From assembly GCA_958450325.1 (NCBI GenBank), contig OY288253.1, positions 65,527,612 to 65,591,611 on the forward strand: a DNA stretch of 64,000 bases. The letters are read 5' to 3'. The notes beneath the pieces were generated by a model, which worked only from the letters and a program-made list of their open reading frames with translations, was not told the origin of the DNA and did not search any database. This document shows positions 33,835 to 45,794 of the stretch, piece by piece. This stretch comes from Agrostemma githago (lineage: Eukaryota > Streptophyta > Magnoliopsida > Caryophyllales > Caryophyllaceae). How positions within the stretch are numbered: position 1 is the first letter of the stretch; each line of letters begins with the position of its first letter. The translations under genes and the position numbers were made by a program.

Positions 33835-34689
33835 TTGGTAACCAGACACCGACACAAGATGCAAGAAGCTTTGGACAAGTTGACAGCCTCGCTGGCTCAG
33901 ATTGAAACCCAACTGACAGCTATCAAGTCCGACCAGATAGCTATTGTTACCCGTTTGAGCGCCATGGAACAAGGGACTCCTAATGGTGGGGTTGAGACTA
34001 TCGGGCCCCTAGCTGAACTGGTCAGCGCGGTCCGCAAGCTGGAAGAACAGGTCCACTTGTCAACTAACAACACTATCCACACGGAAAATGCTCGTGCCTA
34101 TTCACCTCTGAATGATGAACTACCCGCTAACCTCAACCTTACGGGCCTACCAATGTTTGATGGGACCAAAGACCCGGTGCTTCACATCCGAGCCTTCAAG
34201 GAGTTCATGGCCGTCAAAGGAGTGAAATCCACCATGTTCAAGCACCTGTTTGCTTCCTCCCTCGAGAGGCACCCGAAAGCCTGGTACTACAAGCTTGACT
34301 CCAAAAGGTACAAGACTTGGGATGACGTGGCGACGAAGTTCGCTCGGAATTACGCCGATAATACCGAGATCCAAACCACGATGCGTACTTTAGAAGTCAT
34401 GGCCCAGGATCCAACAGAGGGTTTCACCAAATACCTTCAACGTTGGCAGGCTGAGAGTGTTAAGCTGGTAGACAAGCCCAGCGAGAAGACACTAGTGGAG
34501 GCATTCATCAATAACCTCCTACCCTCCTACCACATCCATCTTAGGTATGCCGGCATTTCAAACTTTGCGGTGCTTACCGAAATGGGCGCTAGGATTGAAG
34601 ACGATCTTCGACATAATGAAGATCTGGGTGAAGCTTCTACCGAAGGCTATACTGGACATCCATTTGAGTCCTTAAAAGCCGACGACTAA
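33835..34689 (+). CDS. Gag protein of a Tat/Ogre-type retrotransposon
   Basis: Capsid protein of an LTR retrotransposon, 284 residues. The N-terminus is a predicted coiled coil (residues 8-80, with regularly spaced Leu/Ile/Val such as LTASLAQIETQLTAIKSDQI). The capsid (Retrotrans_gag) domain follows from about residue 95, with LPMFDGTKDPVLHIRAFKEF, AWYYKLDSKRYKTWDDVATK and the conserved DPTEGFTKYLQRWQAESVKL. There is no zinc knuckle; the frame ends at KADD and no protease or pol follows, so it is a free-standing gag. The frame is uninterrupted although the LTRs have diverged, which may mean selection for particle-forming function in trans. Confidence 0.85.
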   Translation: MVTRHRHKMQEALDKLTASLAQIETQLTAIKSDQIAIVTRLSAMEQGTPNGGVETIGPLAELVSAVRKLEEQVHLSTNNTIHTENARAYSPLNDELPANLNLTGLPMFDGTKDPVLHIRAFKEFMAVKGVKSTMFKHLFASSLERHPKAWYYKLDSKRYKTWDDVATKFARNYADNTEIQTTMRTLEVMAQDPTEGFTKYLQRWQAESVKLVDKPSEKTLVEAFINNLLPSYHIHLRYAGISNFAVLTEMGARIEDDLRHNEDLGEASTEGYTGHPFESLKADD

Positions 34690-37509
34690 TGACAACATCA
34701 TCCGAGGGTCCAGATGTGATTTAAGTTCGAGTCTGAGTCTGAGTCTAGGATGTTCTATTTCTTTCAAATTTCAAAATCAGAGTCAGAGTCAGTTGTATTC
34801 TGTCCTCTTTTCAAAATTCAATAAAATTAACTTTTCTATTTCTCATATATGCATTCCTTATGTGTTTCCGAGAACATGATGGACATCATCATACACTGTG
34901 AGCACATGCACGTGACTATTATAGGCACATCTATAATGACTACAGTAAACTGAGACCCGTGTTTTTCTTTATCTGTTCCACGTTTGACATAGAAAGCCAC
35001 ATAACTACCCTTAGCAGGAGCGCTATCGAATTCTACTACAAATCTAGGTAGTCTCCTAGTTTGGGTTCAAGACGGGAGGCAAGTTTATTTCCCACAATAA
35101 ACACCCCTCAAATAAGATCTACCAATCTCTACCTTAGTTGTTAGTCTGATCAACAAGAAAAAAAGAAAAAAAAAGAGTTGGAAAAAAAAAAATCAAAAGT
35201 CCAAGGAAAAAGCAAAAGGCCAAAACAAAAGAGCTGGCTATGATTAAAAAAAAGAATTATCAACATTCCTCGACCAAGGTACGGTCAATCCCTTGACCAG
35301 GGGCACGATCAACTCAAATGAAGAATCCCATTACCGGGGCTAAGAAGTCAACCACAAAAAAAATCAAAAAAAAATGACCACGATCAGCGGTCAACTCAAG
35401 AGAAAGTCCCTTGACCGGGATACGGTTGAGTCAAAAATTATCAATGCTCATACCATCCAATAGGGGAGAGGTAATCAGGCTGGTCAGCTAACACCACATT
35501 TAGCCTTCCCACATTACAACCCTAAAGACCTTCTCGAGACCTAGGCTAAGAGATAGCCCGGAATTTTGAGGATTCAAGCTCCATAGGATACACCTTAACC
35601 ATTAGGGCCAGACATGGAAATCGGATCCCGCATTGTCAAACCAACCCGATCGAAGTTCGAGTCACTTTTACTCGACTTCCCCCTTTCCTACCACATTACG
35701 GTACCTTACCCTCGAAGCCTTAGCTCCACAAAATCGAGTTCCAGATTTTGAATCATCAAAACCAGTTACGACCTAGCTCCACATTTCCAAAAACATCCAA
35801 ACCAGTTACCACCTCCAAACACGGGAACTCAACCGGCGGTCGACATAGAACATGCCCAAATAGTTCACACCACCTCTGGGGGCTACCCCGAAGAACACTC
35901 ACAGTCACAGGATCAACATCCTAACTATTCTAGCCCTTTGATCAAGACATCATTGAGAATGCACCTAGCCTACACCATCGCTATGACTAGTTACACACAA
36001 AGCCCTAATAAACTAGGCACCATTATATATTTTTCAATCACTGAACTATGGCTTGGTTTGATTTCACTACACTGGAATACGTAGGCAACCTTTCAACATG
36101 GGCACAGCCACCCACATTGACACACATTCAAAAAGCACCATCATTCCGATCACGACACTGTCATGTTCTCAACAGTTCACTTTGTCGTCCTAGGGGCTTC
36201 TCTTAGGCAGAAGACCTCCATCCACTCACAAAATCCAGATAATTTCAAAAAAACTAGCCACCTTTTTTACAAGTGTGTCCTAGTTACTCAGCTCAGTCGA
36301 ATACAAGAATCTGTTAGGGACTCGAAGTTACACCTACTTAGGAGTATATCCCGAAACCAAAAGATCAAAAAGAACGCCAGTCTATAGCATTGCTACTACT
36401 GAGTCCTGTCATTGCAGACTATAACATATCTTTTCCATTTCGATGTTCGATCGTGTTGTCACTCGCCTAGGCTACGGAATAGCGCAACTTAAGAGTCTTG
36501 TCATCTTAGGTAGCCCACCCCCTACCGAGTCACGGTCCAACCCCTCGAGAGTCCAGTTCGTGTCTGTCAATTTGTCTTGTCGCGTCCAGAGTCGAGTCTG
36601 TCGGTAGGTCTTTCTTTTCAAATTCTTGCTTTGAAATTTGCAAAACTTAGCCATTTAGGAAAATCCTTTTCGACAAGGTCAAATTTCAGTTTATTTAAGC
36701 TACAAGTTTCTTTTCTACCCCTTTCAATTTTGAAAAACTATCTCCTAGCACGTGAATTGCTTTCAGGACTTTGATTTCAAAATGAAGCAAAAATCATTTT
36801 CCCCAGTGCAAGTCAGTCTATAGATGCTAACTGCATTTCCTGTATGCTGTCTTGCTATCTGCTATATTTGCTATTTTTGGCCTATATATCTAACATTTCA
36901 GGTACCAGCTTGGCTTCCCAACGGAACATCAAGTTTTTATTCCCAGCGTGAGTCGTGTTTTACTTAAATGTTACATGCAAAGTTTTGTAAGCATGTACAA
37001 CTCAAGACTTCAGAGGCAGGCCCGCGCAACTCACTAAAACTCCCCAGCGAAAAGCCCAAGGTGGCATTTTTTCTAAAGAAACACGGGATGTGCCTACATA
37101 TAGGTACACCCAGGGCTTCTTAGGCAAGCTCCCGCGTAATTTTGGATCGGGATGTGTCTGCAAATGGGCACACCCAGGGCTTCTTAGGCAAGCTCCCGCG
37201 TAGTTCTGAATTGGGATGTGTCTGCAAACGGACACAACGAGGGCTTCTTAGGCAAGCTCCCGCGCAGCTCCAAGATGGGATGTATCCGCATACAAATACA
37301 CCCAGGGCTTCAAGAACAAGTCCCCACGAAGCTATCCCAGGTAACACCAACTCAGGTATGATTTTTATCTTATGGCTGGCGAACCCTTTCACGCGAGTCT
37401 AATGGACTATAAACGACCCGACCGGAAGTCTGCTAAGTCTTAATCCTCGATTGGCCTGGTAGCTACTCTGACTTTCGCCTTGTCCAAGCCTCAGTCAGAG
37501 TGGGGGCTC
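34690..37509 (+). other. Non-coding 3' internal region of the gag-only Tat element
   Basis: There is no pol and only short meaningless frames. It contains an A-rich stretch (35150-35400) with repeated 'TTGACCGGGATACGGT'-like phrases, a 64-bp tandem repeat (37080-37335), and the G-rich tract next to the 3' LTR. Confidence 0.7.
37080..37335 (+). repeat. 64-bp tandem repeat, four copies
   Basis: Copies with GGGATGTGTCTGCAAA and CAGGGCTTCTTAGGCAAGCT begin near 37085, 37149, 37213 and 37277. They sit just before the 3' LTR, the usual place for tandem repeats in Tat elements. Confidence 0.88.
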
Positions 37510-39300
37510 TGTAGACACCCACATTAGGCCGCTAGGTGTTTATAGCGGTTCCCAAAAAACACCCGATGATGATCGGACGCGAACATGCTTTAACATACTC
37601 GAATATGGGCTCAAAATCATTAGTATTTGACTTGAGCTTTTTACGGAGTACAAATCTAATAAAAATAACCTCAAATTCAGGCCCAGTGGGTCGTTTCCAG
37701 TCAAACAAGACTAATTTGGGTCAAAACCGACACCGAGGGCAAAACCGTCTTTTAGCGACCGGGTCAAACCCCGGTCAAAGACATTTCCGAGACGTAAGAA
37801 TCTGTCACGCAGCTTTGAAAGTCTGACTCGAAGTCAAAGACTACACAAATATCAGCTACAAAGAAGAATTAAGCAACTAAACCTCTCCGTTAGAGATAAA
37901 ATTCTATCTCTAAACGAAGTCTCCCACTCGTCAAGCCCCACTTGATCGAGTGGACCGGTCCACTCGGTCAAGTAAGCTCACTAAAACCGTGTAAAACAAC
38001 GTAAGACTGGGCACTCGATCGAGTGCTATGCACCACTCGATCGAGTGACTCCTTTTCTAGCCGAGACCGGGTTCCTTTTCTATCCAAAATCAGAATCCTT
38101 TCCTATCCAAAACCGGAATCTATTCCTATCCAAACCGGGTGTTTCCTCCCATCTACAACCGGCTTTTCCTATCCAAAGCGGGTGTTTCTTCTCATCCAAG
38201 CCGGGTACCTTTCCTAGCCAAAGCCGGGAACCTCTCCTATAAATACACCCCTTTGCAACCTTCAATTTACAACACATAATACATAACAATTAACAACCTT
38301 ACAACAATCAACATCCTAAGCGATACAACCCCACACACAACTTTACAACCCCGACTTTTCCTCTAGAAATCCTTTAGGAAACCCGAGAGCAAACCTCGCC
38401 AAATTCCCTCCTTAACCATACACACCATAACTTGCCCTATATTCTCGACACTCCCGCACCTTTGCCGCTACTACTAGTTTTTTTCCGAGATAATTAAGCA
38501 TGTAGGTTGAGGGTGTTACAAATCCCGTTTTTTTCTCTTCCCTTTTCTCCGTTTTTCTCGTCGTCTTCATCGTCGCGTCTTTTTTATTTCTTTTCTTCTT
38601 TTCTCGTTTCTAATATCGATATTATCGTACTATCATAAATAAAACGTTATCTCTAGGATGCGATATCGACTCTATAGTCGAATGTCGGATCCAAAGGAAT
38701 CAATTAATAAACCATATTAAGCACGATCCCGTTGACGCCGAAATAATGGTCACATGGTCCGAAAAAACTAATACGACATTATAACGCAGAGGGAAACATC
38801 TCGTCCAAGTTCGATTTACAAACATCTTTTTACAAAATCCACTCCAAATATTAGATATTGATTTTATAATCAAGTATCAAATATGACGAGTATCGAAAGC
38901 GAAATCGAGTGTAAATCATATTGTATTTTCACGCGATTTAGCCGAATTATCGATTTCAAATTTAAAAGCAAGTTCACGGACAACAGTCTGTACAGGGGGC
39001 ACTCGACTGAGTGCCTAGCCCACTCGATCGAGTGGCATTCCAAAATCAAGTCAGAAGGTTTTTTTTTGAGGACCACTCGGTCGAGTCCCTTCATGACTCG
39101 ATCGAGTGGCGCTCCAAAATTTGGGCAGAAGTTTTTTCCGAGGTCCACTCGCTCGAGTCCTTCCATGACTCGATCGGGTGGCCTTTGTCACGTCAAATCC
39201 GTGAGTCCTTCAACATATTCCAAGTTCCGATAAAAGTTCTTTTAAGGATTTTGGTCGTCGCGTGCTAAGTCCATCACGTTTTCATCTTTTCAAAACCATG
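37510..39300 (+). repeat. 3' LTR of the gag-only Tat element, first part
   Basis: It starts TGTAGACACCCACATTAGGC directly after GTGGGGGCTC and is collinear with the 5' LTR up to CAAAACCATG, where the younger element is inserted. It lacks the hAT MITE of the 5' copy. Confidence 0.9.
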
Positions 39301-39978
39301 TGATTGGGGTGGGCCGCCTGTCAATCAACTGCCTGCTATGCAGGCCCCGAGACGGTTCCTGTCGGGGAGTCGAAAGACTAGTCCCCAGCAAGGACCTGGA
39401 ACAAAGCATGAAACGCTAAAGGTTGGCCGTCAGCTGCCGAGAGCACGGGCCAACCCAGCCTGTCGGAGCTTGGAAGCCCCCTGCCTGGAGACTGTCTGCC
39501 CTGGGAAAATCCCTGGCCGGCAGGGTCAGGACCCCCAGGGGCCCTCTCGTCATTTTGCCTAAGGTAAATTGGGAATGGATGGATGAGAAGCCGCCACTTG
39601 TCACTTCTCTATCCAACCATTCCTCTTTCTCTTCTCTCTCTTGTGGGAAGGTATAAATACCTCCCCATTTCCCACATGAGAGGGGTTGGATTTTCTCTCT
39701 CTAGACTCTTACTCCTAAAACGCCACCTAGTTCCTCACGAGCTAGGTTCGTAAAGGCATTTCACGGACTGACTTAGGCATCGGAGAGGGTTTCCTCGGAC
39801 AACCTCCGAGGCCCTGTGCGTTCATTGTGCAGGGAGCAGGCCGTTTCCGCCGGGAAGGTCCGACTCAAGGAGTGAGGGGAAGGGGAGACCAAGAGAATCA
39901 GACGATCAGTTGTTCATCATTAATTCAATTACACTACCCGGATCCTAGGCCGGGTAAATTGTTTCCGTTACCGGAACA
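39301..39978 (+). repeat. 5' LTR (678 bp)
   Basis: TGATTGGGGTGG ... TTACCGGAACA. TATAAATA lies at 39652-39659 within the palindrome AGGTATAAATACCT. Confidence 0.95.
39652..39659 (+). promoter_or_regulatory. TATA box of the Retand-like LTR
   Basis: TATAAATA, repeated in the 3' LTR near 51150, is the likely core promoter for the gag-pol transcript. Confidence 0.7.
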
Positions 39979-39981
39979 ATT

Positions 39982-39999
39982 TGGCGCCGTCTGTGGGGA
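39982..39999 (+). other. Primer binding site
   Basis: TGGCGCCGTCTGTGGGGA, three bases after the LTR end, is a common plant Tat-element primer site. I do not assign the tRNA. Confidence 0.8.
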
Positions 40000-40067
40000 A
40001 CTTACGGTTGTGCTCACGAGTTACCCACTAAAATCAACCACTCATAATCACAAAATCAAACACAATC

Positions 40068-43000
40068 ATGCCAGAAATCGTTGATGCCAGTACAGGAGCG
40101 GGTCCGACGGTCCCTCCGGTGACCCCCCTGTACGGTATGCCGCTGTCGGAGAGGGCCCCTCCTGCCACAATCCTGGGGGTTGGGGGAACCAATCCCCTCG
40201 GTGGATCTAACACTGCTGTGACACCCGAGCTGGGGGCACGCCCAGGACGTGCTCTCAATCTGACCCCAGCTCAGATGGCACAGGCGGCCGCGTTTTTCTC
40301 TGCGATGCTGGATCAGGAATTCACACCTGAGGACTTGGTGGGCAGGGTCGCATCGGCTCCCAGGCAACCGTCCCCAGTCAGCAGGGACGAGGCCGGGGGC
40401 ACGAGGCGGACCGCCGCCAGAAATGCTCAGAGAAAAGCGAGAAAAACAGCCCAAGTGTATGCGCATATGCAGAGGCGCATTACCACTGGCAATCCAGAGC
40501 CACCTGTCCAGCAGGCGTTCTCTATTCACACAACAGAATCGGCGTCTGGAGGGCAGGGAGGCTTATCCCAAGGATTACAGGAGCGCATGAGGCCCAGGGA
40601 GCCTGTGTCAAAACGCTTAGGAGAGAGGCCAGGCGGAGTTTTCTCCAGACTAACACCTGCGGCCAAGGAACAGTCAGCCCCCGACTTATCCCAAAGCCTG
40701 CAATCCAGACTCAACCGGGGACAGCCGCTCGAGTCCAGGTACCATCAGGGTGAAAATCTCTGCCACTCCCAGAGGAAGAGGCCCAGGCAGGCCTCCTCGG
40801 GAACAGAGGATGAGGCAGCTAGCAGACCGCCACCGAGGCACCGCTCCCCCAGTACGAGGAAACCGACCCATAAACAATGAGAATCTCACGGTAACCAGTC
40901 TGGGGAAAGCAGGTCACGACTGGTAGGCAGGCCCACGAAAACCCCGTTGCACCCTGAGGTACAAGAGTACCCCATTCCAAAAATCAAAATGCCCACCATC
41001 AAATTTGACGGGACGACAGACCCTGAAGACCACCTGGCAGCCTTTGAGAGCCACATGGGCATGTATGACGTAGATGATGCCATCTGGTGCAAAGTCTTCC
41101 CTACCACCCTGGTGGGACTTGCGCAGGGGTGGTTCAGAGACCTCCGCCAGGGGTCAATCAGGTTCTTCATAGAGTTGGCTGAAATTTTCCTTGAACAGTA
41201 TGCCGGAAATAAGAGAAGACGCCTTACCCGTTTCGATCTCATGACCCTGAAACAGAAAAAGGGTGAGAGTGTAAGAGAGTACATGAGAAGGTTCGATCTA
41301 TCCTACCAGCAGGTTAGGGAGATCGACGATTCCACCGCCGCCTACGCCCTGACAATCTCCCTACTTCCAGGGGAAATGAAAAACTAGATGATCAGGGCCC
41401 AGCCAGAAACCTTGGCCATGGCCAGAAAGATTGCTGAAGGGTTCATTCTGCAGGAGGAGTTCCACGGCCTGACGGACACCCCTGCAGGCCAAACAAAGCC
41501 TCAAGGGGGACCGCAGGGTGGAAGGGGCAGAAGCGAACCAGGTAAGCAAAAAGAAGAGGGAGACACTCCCAAGAAGGAACGCCCAGTCTACCAACCCAGA
41601 TTCGATAGTTACACCGCTCTGAACAAATCCAGGGCGGAAATCTTCGAACTGGAAAAAGAAACTGCCAAATGGAACCGTCCAAACAAACCTCGCAGCCTAA
41701 AAGGCGACCCAAAGAAATTCTGCACTTTCCACGACTGTATAGGCCATACCACCGAAGAATGCCATCACCTGAAGGATGAAATTGAGAAATTAATCAGGAA
41801 CGGATGGTTGGACTACGCAGCCAAAAACAAGTCTCAGAAGGAAGTGTCTGAGAAACCCGAGGGGTCAGTGCAGAACCGGATGGTAATCCATGTAATTTCA
41901 GGGGGCACTGAGGGCCAGCTCAGTCGAAGAGGCCAAAAAAGGCAAATGCGCGAGCTGAGGAACCAGATCTGCTACGCTGAGAAAGAAGGGAGTCCAAGGG
42001 GAGTGACATTAAGTATCACCCCTGATGATGCAGGACGGGTGATATATCCGCACAGTGATCCTCTGGTGCTGTCCCTAGAGATCAGCAACCATATTGTGCG
42101 AAGATGTATGGTAGACACGGGCGCATATACAAATCTTTTGTACAAGGATGCTTTCGAAAAAATGGGCCTGGAAAAAAGGCACCTGCGGCCTGCTCCCGGA
42201 TCGCTGTATGGATTCAGTGGGGCAGGCGTGCTGCCCATGGGCGTCATCGACTTGCCTTTAACCTTCGGGGAAGGTTCCACAGCCAGGAATGTCAGGGCAA
42301 CCTTTGTTGTTGTGGACGCAAGATCTGCCTATAACGCCCTGATCGGCAGGGCCACGCTGGATGAAATCGAAGCGGCAATTTCCATCAGGGCTCTCACCAT
42401 CGCGTATGTCACAGACTTCGGGCTGGAAGGAAAGATACGTGGGGACCAGGAGTCAGCCAGACAATGCTACTCCGTGGCCCTACAAGAACACGAGAGGGAC
42501 AGAAAAGGAAAAAGAAAAGCTGACAGCTCCCCCTGCAGGGAAGGCGAAGTCCCAGTCGAACACCCGGTGTCCGACCGCCTGGAACCAGGGGGCGAAAGTA
42601 TGCTGGTGGACTTAGAACCAGGAAGACAGGTCCTGGTAGGAACAGGCCTAGAGGAATCCTACCAGGCCGAACTGGTCAAACTACTGAGGGAGAACAAAGA
42701 CGTATTTGCCTATTCTGCAGACGAGATGCCCGGCGTTGATCCCTCATGCATCGTTCACAAGCTGAATGTAAGCATGGATGCTCGCCCTGTAAAACAGAAG
42801 AAACGAAACATGTCTGCAGAAAAAGACGCAGCAATCAAGGAAGAAATTGACAAACTCTTGAAAGCAGACTTTATTGAAGTCTGCGACTACCCAGAATGGC
42901 TGGCAAATGTTGTTATGGTCAAGAAGTCGTCAGGCGCATGGAGAATGTGCGTCGACTTTACAAACCTGAACAAGGCCTGCCCGAAGGACTGCTATCCGCT

Positions 43001-45794
43001 CCCTCGGATCGACCAATTGGTAGACGCCACCAGTGGCTACACCATGCTAAGCTTCTTAGACGCCTTTTCAGGGTACCACCAAGTGTACTTGTGGCAGCCG
43101 GACAGGGTGAAGTGTGCGTTCATCACTAGTTCGGGCACTTACATGTATAAGATGATGCCCTTCGGGCTCAAAAATGCAGGGGCTACGTACCAGCGGTTGG
43201 TTGATAAGGTGTTTGAGAAACAAAAAGGCAGAAACATCGAGGCTTACGTTGATGATGCCATCGTAAAAAGCAGGGAAGACAGGGAACACCTGACAGACTT
43301 GCAGGAAACCTTCAGTTCTCTGCGCGCTTACAAAATGAAACTAAATCCGAAAAAGTGCACGTTTGGAGTCCGCTCCGGAAAATTCCTAGGGTTCTTGGTC
43401 AGTTCTCGGGGTATAGATGCCAACCCTGAAAAAATTCAGGCAGTTCTAGACCTCCCTGAGCCCAAGACCATCAGAGACATCCAGCGCCTGACGGGTCGAA
43501 TGGCCGCCTTAGCCCGATTCGTTGCCCGATCAGCAGACAGAGCCACTCCTTTTTTCAAAATACTGAAAGGAAACAAACAGTTTAAATGGGAAAACGAGCA
43601 GAAAGAGGCCTTCGAGCAACTGAAGGACCATCTTAAGAGGCTCCCTACCCTGGCAAGACCAGTAGCAGGAGAGAAAATTTTTCTCTACATTGCAGTAACC
43701 AATATAACTGTCAGCGCAGTCATCCTACGAGAAGAGGCAGGCACCCAACAACCTATATACTTTGTGAGTCATGCGCTGGGGGCAGCTGAGAAGAATTATC
43801 CGATGGTTGAAAAAGCCGCCTACGCGGTCATAATTGCAGCCAGGAAGCTCAGACCTTACTTTGACGCGCATCCAGTCATAGTCCTCACCGACCAACCCCT
43901 GGAAAAGGTGTTGGAAAAATTCGAAAAATCGGGGAGATTGTTGAAATGGGCAATTGAGCTGAGTGGGCTAGGTATATCTTATCAGCCGAGAACAGCCATC
44001 AAAGCCCAAGCTTTGGCAGACTTTTTGGCTGAGTGCTCCCATTCAGGGGAAGAGGAAGCCCCTGCCCAGGAATGGGTCGTGTATACTGACGGGTCCTCGA
44101 CGGCCAACGGCGCAGGCGCAGGCGCAGGCGTCGTACTAACCAGCCCAGAAGGGACCGACTTTGAGCATGCTCTCAGATTCGTTTTCCCAGCATCAAACAA
44201 TGAAGCAGAGTACGAAGCAGTACTCGCAGGCGTCAGGTTAGCTAAAGCCGCAGGGGCAGAACGAATTGTCTTGGCGACAGATTCCCAACTCATCGCCAAC
44301 CAGATTAATGGAGAATACGAAGCAAGAGACCAAGCAATGGCCGCATACCTGGAGATGGTAAAGGGAGATTTGTCCGGCCTGAAATCATATGAGGTCAAAC
44401 AAATTCCCCGATCCCAGAACAACAGAGCAGATGCCCTGTCAAAACTGGCAAGCTCCAGTCTACAGGACATCCGGAGATCAGTATGGGTTGACGTTTTACA
44501 CGAGAAGTCTACTAATCCCTGTCAAACGATTAATGCCGTGGAAGAAGAGCTGGAAAGCTGGATGACCCCTTTCGTCCAGTACAAGAGGCACGGAATCTTA
44601 CCATCAGACTCACTACAAAAGAGGAAGGTACAGGCTAAAGCAGCCTGGTTCATATTCATTAATGGGGAACTCTACAAAAAATCTTTTACTTATCCCCTGC
44701 TTAAATGCCTACGAGCGGATCAGGCCGCTGAGGTATTGGATGATATCCACTCAGGGATTTGTGGACATCACATTGGCGGGAGGTCGCTGGCCCACAAGGC
44801 CCTCAGGGCAGGCTACTACTGGCCTACCATGCTGGCAGATGCCAAGAGCCTGACCCAGAAATGCAGAAAATGCCAACTCTTTGCCCCATCGATCCATGCC
44901 CCGGCCCAGGAGCTCAGGCCAATCCTATCTCCCATCCCCTTTGCTCAATGGGGGATGGACATCCTAGGACCCTTCACAGTGGCCACAGGGGGCAGAAAAT
45001 TCTTAATTGTCGCCATAGACTACTTCACCAAATGGGTGGAGGCTGAAGCAGTGCCCAACATCACTGAGCCGGCGGTCAGGAAGGTGATCTGGCGAAATGT
45101 CATCACCCGGTTCGGTGTACCAAAGATGCTGGTATTTGACCACGGCAGGCAGTTCGATAATGACCCACTAAGAATCTGGCTGGAAAGCCACAACATCTCA
45201 GTCGCCTACTCAGCTGTCTGCCATCCTCAAACCAATGGACAGGCGGAAGCAGCCAACAAACAAATTCTGAACGGCCTGAAGAAAATGGTGGATGACTGCA
45301 AAGGTAGGTGGGCTGATGAACTCCCCAGTATACTCTGGTCCATCCGAACTACCAGAAAGGAGTCTACAGGCCAGACCCCATTTGGCCTGGTATATGGAGC
45401 AGAAGCTTTATTGCCAATTGAGACAAGAATCCCCTCTCTGCGCTCCCTGCAGTACGACCAAGCTGAAAACGAAGCTGCTATGGTTGAAGCCTTAGACCTG
45501 GTGAATGAACTAAGGGAGGAAGCCAGTACCAACATCGCTGCCTACCAGCAGCGAATGAGGAAAAATTTCAACAGCAAAGTCCGTTAGAGGAGCTTTCAGA
45601 TGGGCGAGTTGGTTCTGAGAAAGACACAGGCGATTGGGAAGTCAAGAGAGCATGGAAAGCTGAGTGCCAATTGGGAGGGCCCATACCAAATAACTCAGGT
45701 TTTGGGGCCAGGCACATACAGGATAGCCAATCTGGAGGGACAAGAGCTAAGCGCTCACTGGAATGCAGATACACTAAAGAAACATTACGTCTGA
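40068..45794 (+). pseudogene. Gag-pol polyprotein with three in-frame stop codons
   Basis: One continuous frame of about 1,909 codons is broken only by TGA (40878-40880), TAG (41385-41387) and TAG (45585-45587); there are no frameshifts. Codons counted from 40068: capsid about 305-435 (TIKFDGTTDPEDHLAAFESH), zinc knuckle C552 (CX4CX2HX4C), and aspartic protease DTG at 683. The reverse transcriptase has FSGYHQV, MPFGLKNAGATYQ and YVDD at 1060-1063. A first RNase H is followed by a second, Tat-type RNase H (YTDGSS, D1341; LATDSQL). Integrase follows, with an HHCC region from about 1565 and the catalytic triad D1631, D1691, E1727 (35 residues between the last two). The usual DNG around the second Asp is DHG. 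The terminal segment after the last stop continues with MGELVLRKTQ and WEGPYQI, the integrase C-terminal domain. As written the protein is not fully translatable. Confidence 0.93.

Noticed and set aside
37002..37402. Repetitive open frames with 'SPGC' and 'RGSLPKKPW' phrases
   Set aside because: They are translations of the 64-bp tandem repeat and are not conserved as one frame across units.
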